Below the pieces are notes generated by a model. It ran no database searches and had not been told where the DNA came from. It saw only the letters and a list, made by a program, of their open reading frames with translations. Positions 1 to 7,102 of a stretch of 64,000 nucleotides of DNA are shown one piece after another (the first letter of the stretch is position 1; each line of letters opens with the position of its first letter). The translations under genes were made by a program, and so were the position numbers. This DNA comes from Exiguobacterium aestuarii (GTDB lineage Bacteria > Bacillota > Bacilli > Exiguobacteriales > Exiguobacteriaceae), in NCBI RefSeq assembly GCF_020171655.1, contig NZ_JAIVAC010000003.1, positions 124,001 through 188,000 on the forward strand. Direction: 5' to 3'.

Positions 1-139
1 TGACAACCAAGAGTACAATCGTCCATAACGTCGGACCAAGAACGGTAAACCCTTCAGACAATTTCATCGTCGTTGCCCAAATGATTTCAAGCAATCCTGC
101 GAACAAAAGAGAAATCCAGGCGACTTTTTCCTTATCCAT
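1..139 (-). CDS. Small multidrug resistance (SMR) family exporter, 3'-truncated by window edge
   Basis: Only the first 46 codons are present; the gene runs off the left end. It reads MDKEKVAWISLLFAGLLEII, then WATTMKLSEGFTVLGP. This is the first transmembrane helix of an SMR transporter, with the membrane-embedded Glu in a GLLEIIWA motif close to the SugE/Gdx (guanidinium exporter) branch. SMR proteins work as dimers that exchange protons for small cations. The ATG lies inside the end of the tetR gene (8 bp overlap) behind an AAAGGTG Shine-Dalgarno, so the two are probably translationally coupled. The family is clear; whether it exports guanidinium or quaternary ammonium compounds cannot be told from this fragment. 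Confidence 0.8.
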   Translation of the reverse strand, partial: MDKEKVAWISLLFAGLLEIIWATTMKLSEGFTVLGPTLWTIVLLVV

Positions 140-722
140 TCCAACCCACACCTTTCTTGAAGATTCGGAAAGCGGCTTGTTGTCGCATCTCCCGCTCATC
201 TTCAAATGTAAATAGAGACAATAAGGCACCATCTAGAAAGCAATAGTACGCAGCATAGAGCTCATCGAGTGGTTGCGATGGTAAGTCTCCACGTTCCATC
301 GCGAGACGAAACTGTTCTTTTTCAAACCGCTTTAACTCCGTCTCTACCTTTCCGATGACTTCTTCAATATAGTCTCGAAATTCTGGGGGTGGTACGAGGA
401 GCATCCGTTTCGTCAACATCCACGTCTCGTGATCGCTAAAGAATGACGTGAGCATCCGAACGATCGACTCAATCCGTTCTAAAGGTGGTCGATCTTTAGT
501 ATCCTCACATGTCTGTTGCCATGCTTCTTCGTAACGATTCGCCATATCGGTCACGACTTGCTTAAACAATTGTTCTTTCCCATCGATGTGAGCATACAAA
601 GAAGCCTTTCGGATGCCAACGTCTTCGGCAACCGCCGCAAGTGATAATCCTTCATATCCTTCACGGGCAAACCGTGTCCGCGCGGATTGCATAATTTTCT
701 CTTTTGTATTCACGCGTCTCAC
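132..722 (-). CDS. TetR/AcrR family transcriptional repressor
   Basis: This 196-residue protein has an N-terminal TetR DNA-binding domain (residues about 5-50) with the helix-turn-helix text LSLAAVAEDVGIRKASLYAH followed by an F/K-rich linker. The C-terminal helical domain would bind ligand and dimerise. It starts at GTG, 7 bases after AGGAGG; a second in-frame GTG three codons later is possible. The gene is upstream of, and overlaps, an SMR exporter gene, which suggests a local repressor of drug or guanidine export. A near-perfect inverted repeat sits in its own promoter spacer (741-760), consistent with autorepression. The inducer is unknown. Confidence 0.9.
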   Translation of the reverse strand: MRRVNTKEKIMQSARTRFAREGYEGLSLAAVAEDVGIRKASLYAHIDGKEQLFKQVVTDMANRYEEAWQQTCEDTKDRPPLERIESIVRMLTSFFSDHETWMLTKRMLLVPPPEFRDYIEEVIGKVETELKRFEKEQFRLAMERGDLPSQPLDELYAAYYCFLDGALLSLFTFEDEREMRQQAAFRIFKKGVGWNG

Positions 723-736
723 TCTCCTTCCTCCTC

Positions 737-765
737 ACTTTACCTAACGAACGGTAGGTAGTCAA
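737..765 (-). promoter_or_regulatory. Promoter of the tetR-SMR operon
   Basis: On the minus strand a TTGACT -35 box (760-765) is followed, after exactly 17 bases, by a TAAAGT -10 box (737-742). It lies just upstream of the GTG start. The spacer is filled by the inverted repeat described separately. Confidence 0.6.
741..760. promoter_or_regulatory. Likely TetR operator
   Basis: TACCTAACG-AA-CGGTAGGTA is an inverted repeat with 8 of 9 matching positions per arm. It occupies the -35/-10 spacer of the tetR promoter, so a bound TetR dimer would block RNA polymerase. The size and placement are typical of TetR-family operators. Confidence 0.6.
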
Positions 766-827
766 GATTTGTGTTTGTCTTTTCGCTCATGATTCTCCAC
801 AATACAAGGTGAAAGAGGTGATGAAGA

Positions 828-1610
828 ATGATTGATCAATTGAACGTATCGATTCCAACGGAGAAGGTCCGTGGTCAAAAACGGATCGTCCGCGTGTTTC
901 GACCAGACTGGGTCAATGCCGACACCCCACTTCCTGTCCTTTATATGCATGATGGGCAAAATGTATTCTCAGGAAGCACGGCTACATATGGAGAAGGATG
1001 GGAAATTGACCGCTGCATCGATACACTCCAGCTTCCACTTATGGTCGTCGCCATTGTAAGTGCTCCGAACTGGTTAGATCGTTATGACGAATATTCATAT
1101 GAAGAAGATGAGATGTTATATCGCCGTATCGGACCGGAACTTGCGAAAACGCGCCCAACCCTTGGTGGTCAAGGTCGTTTGTATGCAGAATGGCTTATGA
1201 ACGACTTAAAACCACGAATCGACAAGGAGTATGCGACAGATCCAGAAGATGTCGGCGTCATGGGGAGCTCGATGGGAGGTGTCATCTCTTTATATATGAT
1301 GGCAACCTACCCTTCCATCAAAAGAGTCGGATCCCTCTCCACCGCAGCATGGGCGAATCTGGATCCATTGATCCAGGCTATTCAGCAAACCGATATCTCT
1401 GGAAAACTGTATATGGACATCGGAACGAATGAAGAGAGCGGACCAATCACAGCGAAGGATTACTTGTTCACGAATGCAAAACTGATTGAAGCCATCGCTA
1501 AAAAGGGTATCGCTTTCCGATATGAAGTAGAACCGGATGCGATTCATCACGAATCAGCTTGGCGCCGCCGTTTGCCTCACGCCCTTCGTTATTTGTATGA
1601 CGTCACATGA
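828..1610 (+). CDS. Alpha/beta-hydrolase, putative esterase (esterase D-like)
   Basis: The 260-residue cytoplasmic protein (no signal peptide) has the putative-esterase fold. An early VLYMHDGQNVF segment forms the strand before the oxyanion hole. GVMGSSMGG carries the nucleophile serine in a GxSxG elbow (residue about 147). A late HHESAW segment supplies the likely catalytic histidine. Related proteins hydrolyse carboxyl esters, S-formylglutathione or siderophore esters; the substrate here cannot be assigned. The ATG has a good AGGTGATGAAGA ribosome site. It is divergent from tetR and ends in a strong terminator shared with the convergent aminopeptidase gene. Confidence 0.8.
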   Translation: MIDQLNVSIPTEKVRGQKRIVRVFRPDWVNADTPLPVLYMHDGQNVFSGSTATYGEGWEIDRCIDTLQLPLMVVAIVSAPNWLDRYDEYSYEEDEMLYRRIGPELAKTRPTLGGQGRLYAEWLMNDLKPRIDKEYATDPEDVGVMGSSMGGVISLYMMATYPSIKRVGSLSTAAWANLDPLIQAIQQTDISGKLYMDIGTNEESGPITAKDYLFTNAKLIEAIAKKGIAFRYEVEPDAIHHESAWRRRLPHALRYLYDVT

Positions 1611-1644
1611 AAAGAGCGAATTCCTTTTACGGAATTCGCTCTTT
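1611..1644. terminator. Bidirectional intrinsic terminator
   Basis: A perfect 14-bp stem (AAAGAGCGAATTCC and its complement) around a TTTTAC loop starts right after the esterase stop codon. It serves both the esterase gene and the convergent aminopeptidase gene. Confidence 0.85.
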
Positions 1645-1647
1645 CGT

Positions 1648-2886
1648 TTAGATGACCCAGTTGCCGTCACGCATGATTGCTTCGCGCGTGCCGTCTTCCC
1701 GTTCACCATCGATATTCATTTCAGCTGACCCAATCATGAAGTCAACGTGTGTCATCGAGTCATTCGCGCCGTTCGCCGCGAGTTCTTCTTGCGACATCGA
1801 AGGACCACCTTCGAGACATGTCGAGTAGGCACGACCTAATGCCAAGTGGCATGATGCATTCTCGTCAAACAACGTGTTGTAGAAGAGAAGACCTGAGTTT
1901 GAGATTGGCGAATCATCTGGAACGAGCGCCACTTCACCGATGCGGCGTGCTCCCTCATCCATGTTCAACAACTCATCAAGAGCCGCTTGTCCTTTTTTCG
2001 CTTCTGCCTTGACGACTTTCCCACCTTCAAACCAAAGCGTGAACTCGTCAATCAAGTTTCCGCTGTAGCTGAGTGGCTTCGTGCTCGACACGTGACCTTC
2101 CACAGAATCTTTATCCGCGAGCGTGAACACTTCTTCTGTCGGCATGTTCGCGATAAAGTCGATGCCATCGACGTTTGGACCGCCACCGCCAAGGAAGACG
2201 TGCTTTTTCGGAAGCCCGATTGTAAGTTCAGTGCCTGGTGCTTGGTAGTGCAACTTCGCGTACTTCTTCTCTGTCAGCAACTTCGCACGGCTACGGAGTG
2301 ATTGATCATGTGTATCCCATGCCGCGACCACATCTTCTTGATCCATACGTGTTGCTGCGAAAATCGCTTGCCATAAAGCCGCGACCGCATCTTCACGCCC
2401 TGGGAATACTTTTTCAGCCCACGCTTCTGACGCACCTGCAACGATTGACCAACTCACGTTGTCACTCATCACATATTGACGCCATTTCGCAAGTGCTTGT
2501 CCGGCTGCACGGTTCGCATCCGAGATGCGTGACGATTCGACACCATTCAAGGCATCTGGGTCATCACTGACGATTGACAAGAATGCCGTCTTCTCTTCAG
2601 CCAATTGTTCAAAACGAGCCTTTAACCAATCTGGAAACTCTTTGAACGAGTCTGCTGGTGCATCGAAATAACGAATCTTCGATGTCTCCTCATCGCTCCA
2701 ATTGACAAATACTTGTTTCGCGCCTGCCGCATACGCAGCTTTCACCACGTGACGGACAAGTGGTGCCTGACTGATATCGGCACGTACCTCTAGCTGTTGT
2801 CCTGGTTGAATGTTTACACCTTTTTTCACAGCTAGCTCTGCATAGCGTGCGAAATCTGCCTCTGTCGGCATAGAAATCATAGACAT
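1648..2886 (-). CDS. M29-family metallo-aminopeptidase (AmpS/PepS-like)
   Basis: This 412-residue protein matches the thermophilic aminopeptidase (M29) family over its whole length. Features include an N-terminal domain starting FARYAELAVKKGVNIQPGQ and the metal ligands of the C-terminal domain: Glu in NMPTEEVF, Glu in RRIGEVALV, His in SCHLALG, and His/Asp in MTHVDFMIG. Family members are dimeric cytosolic Zn/Co exopeptidases that remove N-terminal residues during peptide turnover. The start has an AAAGGAGG site 10 bases upstream. It appears monocistronic and convergent with the esterase gene. Confidence 0.92.
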   Translation of the reverse strand: MSMISMPTEADFARYAELAVKKGVNIQPGQQLEVRADISQAPLVRHVVKAAYAAGAKQVFVNWSDEETSKIRYFDAPADSFKEFPDWLKARFEQLAEEKTAFLSIVSDDPDALNGVESSRISDANRAAGQALAKWRQYVMSDNVSWSIVAGASEAWAEKVFPGREDAVAALWQAIFAATRMDQEDVVAAWDTHDQSLRSRAKLLTEKKYAKLHYQAPGTELTIGLPKKHVFLGGGGPNVDGIDFIANMPTEEVFTLADKDSVEGHVSSTKPLSYSGNLIDEFTLWFEGGKVVKAEAKKGQAALDELLNMDEGARRIGEVALVPDDSPISNSGLLFYNTLFDENASCHLALGRAYSTCLEGGPSMSQEELAANGANDSMTHVDFMIGSAEMNIDGEREDGTREAIMRDGNWVI

Positions 2887-2999
2887 ATGTATCGTTCCTC
2901 CTTTTCAGTTATCTTTATTTTCTTAAATTTCAGGAAAAGTTGCAACCAATGCGCAAAAACGGGCATATTAGTAGATGAAGAATGAAGGAGGAATCTACT

Positions 3000-3407
3000 A
3001 TGGCAGATTGGAAATCAACCTACACACACTTTTTGAAACAAGCGAAAGAAGACATCCACGACCGCGAACAACTCGGTGACTTACTCGTCCAAGGTGAACG
3101 CGCCCTCGCAAAAGTGACCGTAGACGTGGCATCCAATGAAATCAGTAATATCGAGCGCGAAGAAGAACTGACGCTCTACTTCCAAATGAAACAAATGCTG
3201 AATATGTTGCGCGCGCTATACAATGATCAATTTGAAATGCAACCTGACAAACAAGAAGAGCTCGTCGCGGCAATTCTATACTTCGTCTCACCGTTCGATG
3301 CGATTCCGGATGATGTACCGCTCGGACTATTCGATGATGCTCAGGTGATCGATTATGTACATGAACAATTAGCGAGTGATATCGACCGATTCCATAACGA
3401 ATTGTGA
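3000..3407 (+). CDS. YkvA-like DUF1232 protein
   Basis: The protein has 135 residues. The C-terminal half contains the DUF1232 signature LVAAILYFVSPFDAIPDDVP, a short hydrophobic hairpin-like segment with a conserved SPxDxIPD motif; the N-terminal half is helical and charged. The function of the family is not established. I place the start at 3000 rather than an upstream in-frame ATG at 2982, because the upstream ATG lies within the sequence that supplies the AAGGAGG ribosome site, 8 bases before the chosen ATG. Confidence 0.8.
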   Translation: MADWKSTYTHFLKQAKEDIHDREQLGDLLVQGERALAKVTVDVASNEISNIEREEELTLYFQMKQMLNMLRALYNDQFEMQPDKQEELVAAILYFVSPFDAIPDDVPLGLFDDAQVIDYVHEQLASDIDRFHNEL

Positions 3408-3434
3408 CTTGAAATGATGAACGAGTAGCAGTAC

Positions 3435-3474
3435 GCTAGCAGAAGACTTACCAAAAGGAGGCGTAAGGCCTAGC
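3435..3474 (+). promoter_or_regulatory. Hairpin presenting the Shine-Dalgarno of the yitT-like gene in its loop
   Basis: GCTAG and CTTAC on the left pair with GTAAG and CTAGC on the right, leaving AAAAGGAGG in the apical loop. The AGGAGG lies about 21 bases before the ATG, too far for usual initiation unless the RNA folds, and an in-frame TAG excludes an earlier start. It may be a structured translation-initiation region. Confidence 0.4.
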
Positions 3475-3482
3475 CATTATCT

Positions 3483-4349
3483 ATGTATGCTAAATCTCGA
3501 AAACGGGTTGCCCTTGAAACGGTACTGTTCATCATTGCCGGGACAATCCTTCAGTCTGTCTTTGTCAGTTTACTGCTCAAACCTAATGAAATCGGTTCGG
3601 GAGGAATCGTCGGAATCACGTTGATTACGAACGAACTATTCGGAACGCCAATTGGGATGACTCAGCTCGTGCTCAATATCCCACTCTTCATCTTAGGGTT
3701 AAAATACTTGGGACGTCGCTTTATTTTGATGACGGGAATTGTTGTCGTGCTCTCTTCTATCTTAATCGATAGTTTACCTGTCCTTATTCCGCCGACTCCA
3801 CTTGACGATCCGCTCGTCGCTTCCGTATTCAGCGGAATCGTCTCGGGTCTAGGACTTGCTCTCCTCTTATTCGCAGGCGCTTCTACCGGCGGTCTCGATA
3901 TTTTAGGGAAAGTCATTTATATGAACAACCGAAACTTGTCGTTACCTAAAATCTTTTTGACACAAGATATCATCGTTTATGTAATGGTCTTCATCGTCTT
4001 TGACATTAAAGCGGTCATGTATGCCCTTGTGTTAAGCTTTGTCCGGTCACGCACGTTACTCACGATTCACAAGTTCTTCTCCGCTCAAAAGCAATGTTTC
4101 ATCATTTGTCAGAAGGCGGATGAAATCAACTTGGTCATTAAGCAGAACTTAAAACGTGGCGTCACCATCATGGATGCGACAGGCGGATATTCGAACGATT
4201 CGAAAAAAATGCTGTACGTCGTCGTCCAGAACAATGAAATCCCTCGACTTCGTCAGATTGTTTCCGAGATTGACTCTGAGGCATTTGTCACCGTATCAGA
4301 AATCGATTCCATCGTAGGGAACTTCAAAGAACACTCGTATACACTCTAA
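3483..4349 (+). CDS. YitT family membrane protein (DUF161 plus DUF2179)
   Basis: The 288-residue protein has about five or six N-terminal membrane segments. These include the repeated family signatures LKPNEIGSGGIVGI and LFAGASTGGLDILGK. A cytoplasmic DUF2179 domain follows (residues about 205-285, ending near SEIDSIVGNF). Bacilli usually carry several paralogues; their transport role is not established. The Shine-Dalgarno is unusually far from the ATG (see the hairpin entry). A clear terminator follows, so it is probably transcribed alone. Confidence 0.85.
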   Translation: MYAKSRKRVALETVLFIIAGTILQSVFVSLLLKPNEIGSGGIVGITLITNELFGTPIGMTQLVLNIPLFILGLKYLGRRFILMTGIVVVLSSILIDSLPVLIPPTPLDDPLVASVFSGIVSGLGLALLLFAGASTGGLDILGKVIYMNNRNLSLPKIFLTQDIIVYVMVFIVFDIKAVMYALVLSFVRSRTLLTIHKFFSAQKQCFIICQKADEINLVIKQNLKRGVTIMDATGGYSNDSKKMLYVVVQNNEIPRLRQIVSEIDSEAFVTVSEIDSIVGNFKEHSYTL

Positions 4350-4361
4350 TATTTACCTGTT

Positions 4362-4394
4362 CGACAACAATCTCGTATTGTTGTCGATTTTTTG
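4362..4394 (+). terminator. Intrinsic terminator after the yitT-like gene
   Basis: CGACAACAAT pairs with ATTGTTGTCG around a CTCGT loop, followed by ATTTTTTTG. It lies 13 bases after the stop codon. Confidence 0.85.
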
Positions 4395-4463
4395 TGTAAT
4401 CTTCGGTCACCTGTTCCGATAATAAATAAGAGACCCCTATATATAAAGAAGGAGGTGCATGAG

Positions 4464-7070
4464 TTGTCAGTTCACTCGTTGCGCCAATACGTTCCGGCGA
4501 TTCTCATCGGAACGTTTTTGACCGGACTTTTATTGTTATTTTTGACCCCTCATGATCTGCGAAACAGCACGTTGCTCATCTATTATCTCTTCATTTCAGG
4601 AGCAGCCATCTTATTTAGTGGAGTAGCAATTTTTAAACATAGAGGGATGAGAAGATTTATTCATGTTTTGATTACTGCGGGAAATGTGTGCTTCGCACTT
4701 TATTTACTAATGCACTATGATTCGACAGGTGCGAATACTCAATACCTCTTGTTTTTACAAAATTTCTTTTACTTAATCATGGCTCTGATTGTCATTACTC
4801 AATCCATTGAGATTCGCACGTTGAAATTACGTACGTTTGACTTGTTCGCCTTATTTAGTTTCTTTGTGATTGGTGCACTACATATCTGGTTTTATTCCAC
4901 ACAAGACGTGTCACTCGTATCTCAGTTGAGTGGCTTTGAAGAGCAGATGCTCCTGATCAGCCTGTACATGATGCTATCCTTCTTGTATTTAAATCGCGTC
5001 GTCTCGGCTGGACAGCAATTCCGGATTCTTGTACTCGTCGGAATTTTAAGCTTCACGGTCGCCTCAATCGCGAACACGCTCTTTGTGTTTTCAGGCATCA
5101 CACATGAACTAGTTCATCTCGTTCAAGTCAGTAGTATCCTTATGATTTCCATCAGTTATTGGGTCGAGGATATATCGGAAGACGCCCTTGCTTACGATTC
5201 CATTTTGGATTACATTCTGTACAGTATCGTCGTCATGCTATTTTTACTCGCTTCAGACCGCCTTCTCGGTACGTCTATAACCGATTCGATGATTGCGAAT
5301 GCTGTGCTTCTCTTGCTCATTCGCCAGTTCGTCGTCTCAAAACAGAACGCGCTCATCAGCCATCGTCTTCATTCCGTCAATACAGATTTAGAAGTGGCCG
5401 TGTCGACAAAGGCGCATGAACTCGAGATTCGTGAACAGCAATACCGCTCGCTCTTCGCCTATCATTCAGAACCAATTTTCTTATTCGATTTGCACGGCGA
5501 AGTGTTGTCGGTCAATGAGGCAGGAAGTTCGATTCTTGGATTGACGACGGACAAGTTACTCGGGTCAAATATCCTCGACATCATCGAATCGAAAGATCGT
5601 GCACCGTATACGATTATTCTTCAAGAGTTATCAAACGGTCGACCGAGAACGATTGATGTACGGATTATGACCGAAGAAGGCGAGACACGTGTTTGGCAAC
5701 TCGTCAATGTTCCGATGATCATCGACGGGGAAGTCGAAGGTATTTACGCTATCGCGAAAGACATCACGCAAATGATCGAGCAGCAAGAACAAATTTTATA
5801 CCAAGCCAAATTCGATAGTCTGACAGGGCTTCACAACCGTTATGCGCTACAAGAGCAAATTGAACGTTTGATCGAAGAAGGTCGCACGTTCACGCTCATG
5901 TTCTCTGACTTAGACGGTTTCAAAGAAATTAACGACCAGTTTGGCCATCATATGGGAGACGAGCTTCTGCAGCATATCGGAAAACGACTGCGGACCGCAC
6001 TCCTTCCAAACGAATATGCCGGACGTCTCGGTGGTGATGAATTTATTGTCGTCGCTGAGCACGGTGATGATGAAATGTTGACAGAACGCTTACGGCGTCT
6101 CGTCTATCGCCCACCTTATTATATGGCTGGAACACTGGTTGAAGTGCATGCCTCGATTGGAATCGTCCGCTTCCCAGAGCATGGTAAGAAATTGAAACAC
6201 TTGCTCTCGAACGCCGATCTCGCCATGTATCGCGCAAAAGACAAAGGTCGTGACGAAACCGTCATGTTCGAACCAGAATTGCGGGAAGACAAGGAAGAAC
6301 GGAAAGTATTGATGGAAGGACTTGATACCGCACTTGAAAAAGGAGAGATTTCACTTTTCCTCCAACCTCAAGTCGATGCGTCTACGAAGGCAGTGATTGG
6401 AGCGGAGGCGCTCATGCGTTGGCAACATAACGGGACGTTCATTCCCCCGAGTCAATTCATTCCGATTGCTGAAGAAACCGGTCATATCCACGATTTAGGT
6501 CGCTGGATGATTCATGAGACGTTCCAACTGATTCACGTATTCGAACAAGGAGATATTCATTTGCCGAAGCTTTCGGTCAACTTGTCCGTTCGGCAATTGT
6601 TTGATGAGCATTTAATTGATTATTTGAATACGTTGTTCGAGCGATTCCCAATTGATCCGTCCCGACTCAATTTTGAATTAACCGAAACGGTCGCCGCTCA
6701 TCATTCGGATCGCGTCTTGAATCGAATCCTAGAATTAAAGTCGCTCGGTATCAAACTTTCGATTGACGATTTTGGGACAGGTTATAGTTCGCTGGCCTAT
6801 CTCGTTCGTTACCCAATCGATGAATTGAAAATCCCTCGTGAATTCACGATGCAACTTGAAGAGAACCGCGAATATCAGATGGTCACGACGACCATCGTCG
6901 CCATGGCACGACAACTTGGTATGGCACTCGTCGCCGAAGGTGTAGAAACTGAATATCAAGAGACGTTCCTTCGTAAAATTGGATGTGACTCCATGCAAGG
7001 CTATCGCTATGCAAAGCCGATGCCACTTGATGAGTTCGTCATTTATTACATGAAACACGCAACGCCCTGA
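4464..7070 (+). CDS. Membrane sensor with PAS, GGDEF and EAL domains (c-di-GMP turnover)
   Basis: The 868-residue protein begins with about eight transmembrane helices (MASE-like, residues 5-285). A coiled linker follows, then a PAS domain (about 330-445), a GGDEF domain with an intact GGDEF at about 523, and an EAL domain with intact EAL at about 646. Later EAL motifs are also present (ELTETV, DDFGTGYSS, catalytic Lys in DELKIP, VAEGVET). Both synthesis and breakdown of c-di-GMP are therefore possible. No RxxD inhibitory site is visible before GGDEF. The start is TTG at 4464, 7 bases after AAGGAGGT; the upstream ATG at 4392 falls in the preceding terminator and lacks a ribosome site. Confidence 0.88.
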   Translation: MSVHSLRQYVPAILIGTFLTGLLLLFLTPHDLRNSTLLIYYLFISGAAILFSGVAIFKHRGMRRFIHVLITAGNVCFALYLLMHYDSTGANTQYLLFLQNFFYLIMALIVITQSIEIRTLKLRTFDLFALFSFFVIGALHIWFYSTQDVSLVSQLSGFEEQMLLISLYMMLSFLYLNRVVSAGQQFRILVLVGILSFTVASIANTLFVFSGITHELVHLVQVSSILMISISYWVEDISEDALAYDSILDYILYSIVVMLFLLASDRLLGTSITDSMIANAVLLLLIRQFVVSKQNALISHRLHSVNTDLEVAVSTKAHELEIREQQYRSLFAYHSEPIFLFDLHGEVLSVNEAGSSILGLTTDKLLGSNILDIIESKDRAPYTIILQELSNGRPRTIDVRIMTEEGETRVWQLVNVPMIIDGEVEGIYAIAKDITQMIEQQEQILYQAKFDSLTGLHNRYALQEQIERLIEEGRTFTLMFSDLDGFKEINDQFGHHMGDELLQHIGKRLRTALLPNEYAGRLGGDEFIVVAEHGDDEMLTERLRRLVYRPPYYMAGTLVEVHASIGIVRFPEHGKKLKHLLSNADLAMYRAKDKGRDETVMFEPELREDKEERKVLMEGLDTALEKGEISLFLQPQVDASTKAVIGAEALMRWQHNGTFIPPSQFIPIAEETGHIHDLGRWMIHETFQLIHVFEQGDIHLPKLSVNLSVRQLFDEHLIDYLNTLFERFPIDPSRLNFELTETVAAHHSDRVLNRILELKSLGIKLSIDDFGTGYSSLAYLVRYPIDELKIPREFTMQLEENREYQMVTTTIVAMARQLGMALVAEGVETEYQETFLRKIGCDSMQGYRYAKPMPLDEFVIYYMKHATP

Positions 7071-7102
7071 ACCGAATGATGTATCGGTTCAAGGCGTTTT
7101 TT
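7061..7102. terminator. Bidirectional terminator overlapping a stop codon
   Basis: AACGCCCTGAACCGA pairs with TCGGTTCAAGGCGTT with one bulge, followed by six T. The left arm contains the TGA of the GGDEF-EAL gene. It also serves the convergent GH13 gene. Confidence 0.85.
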
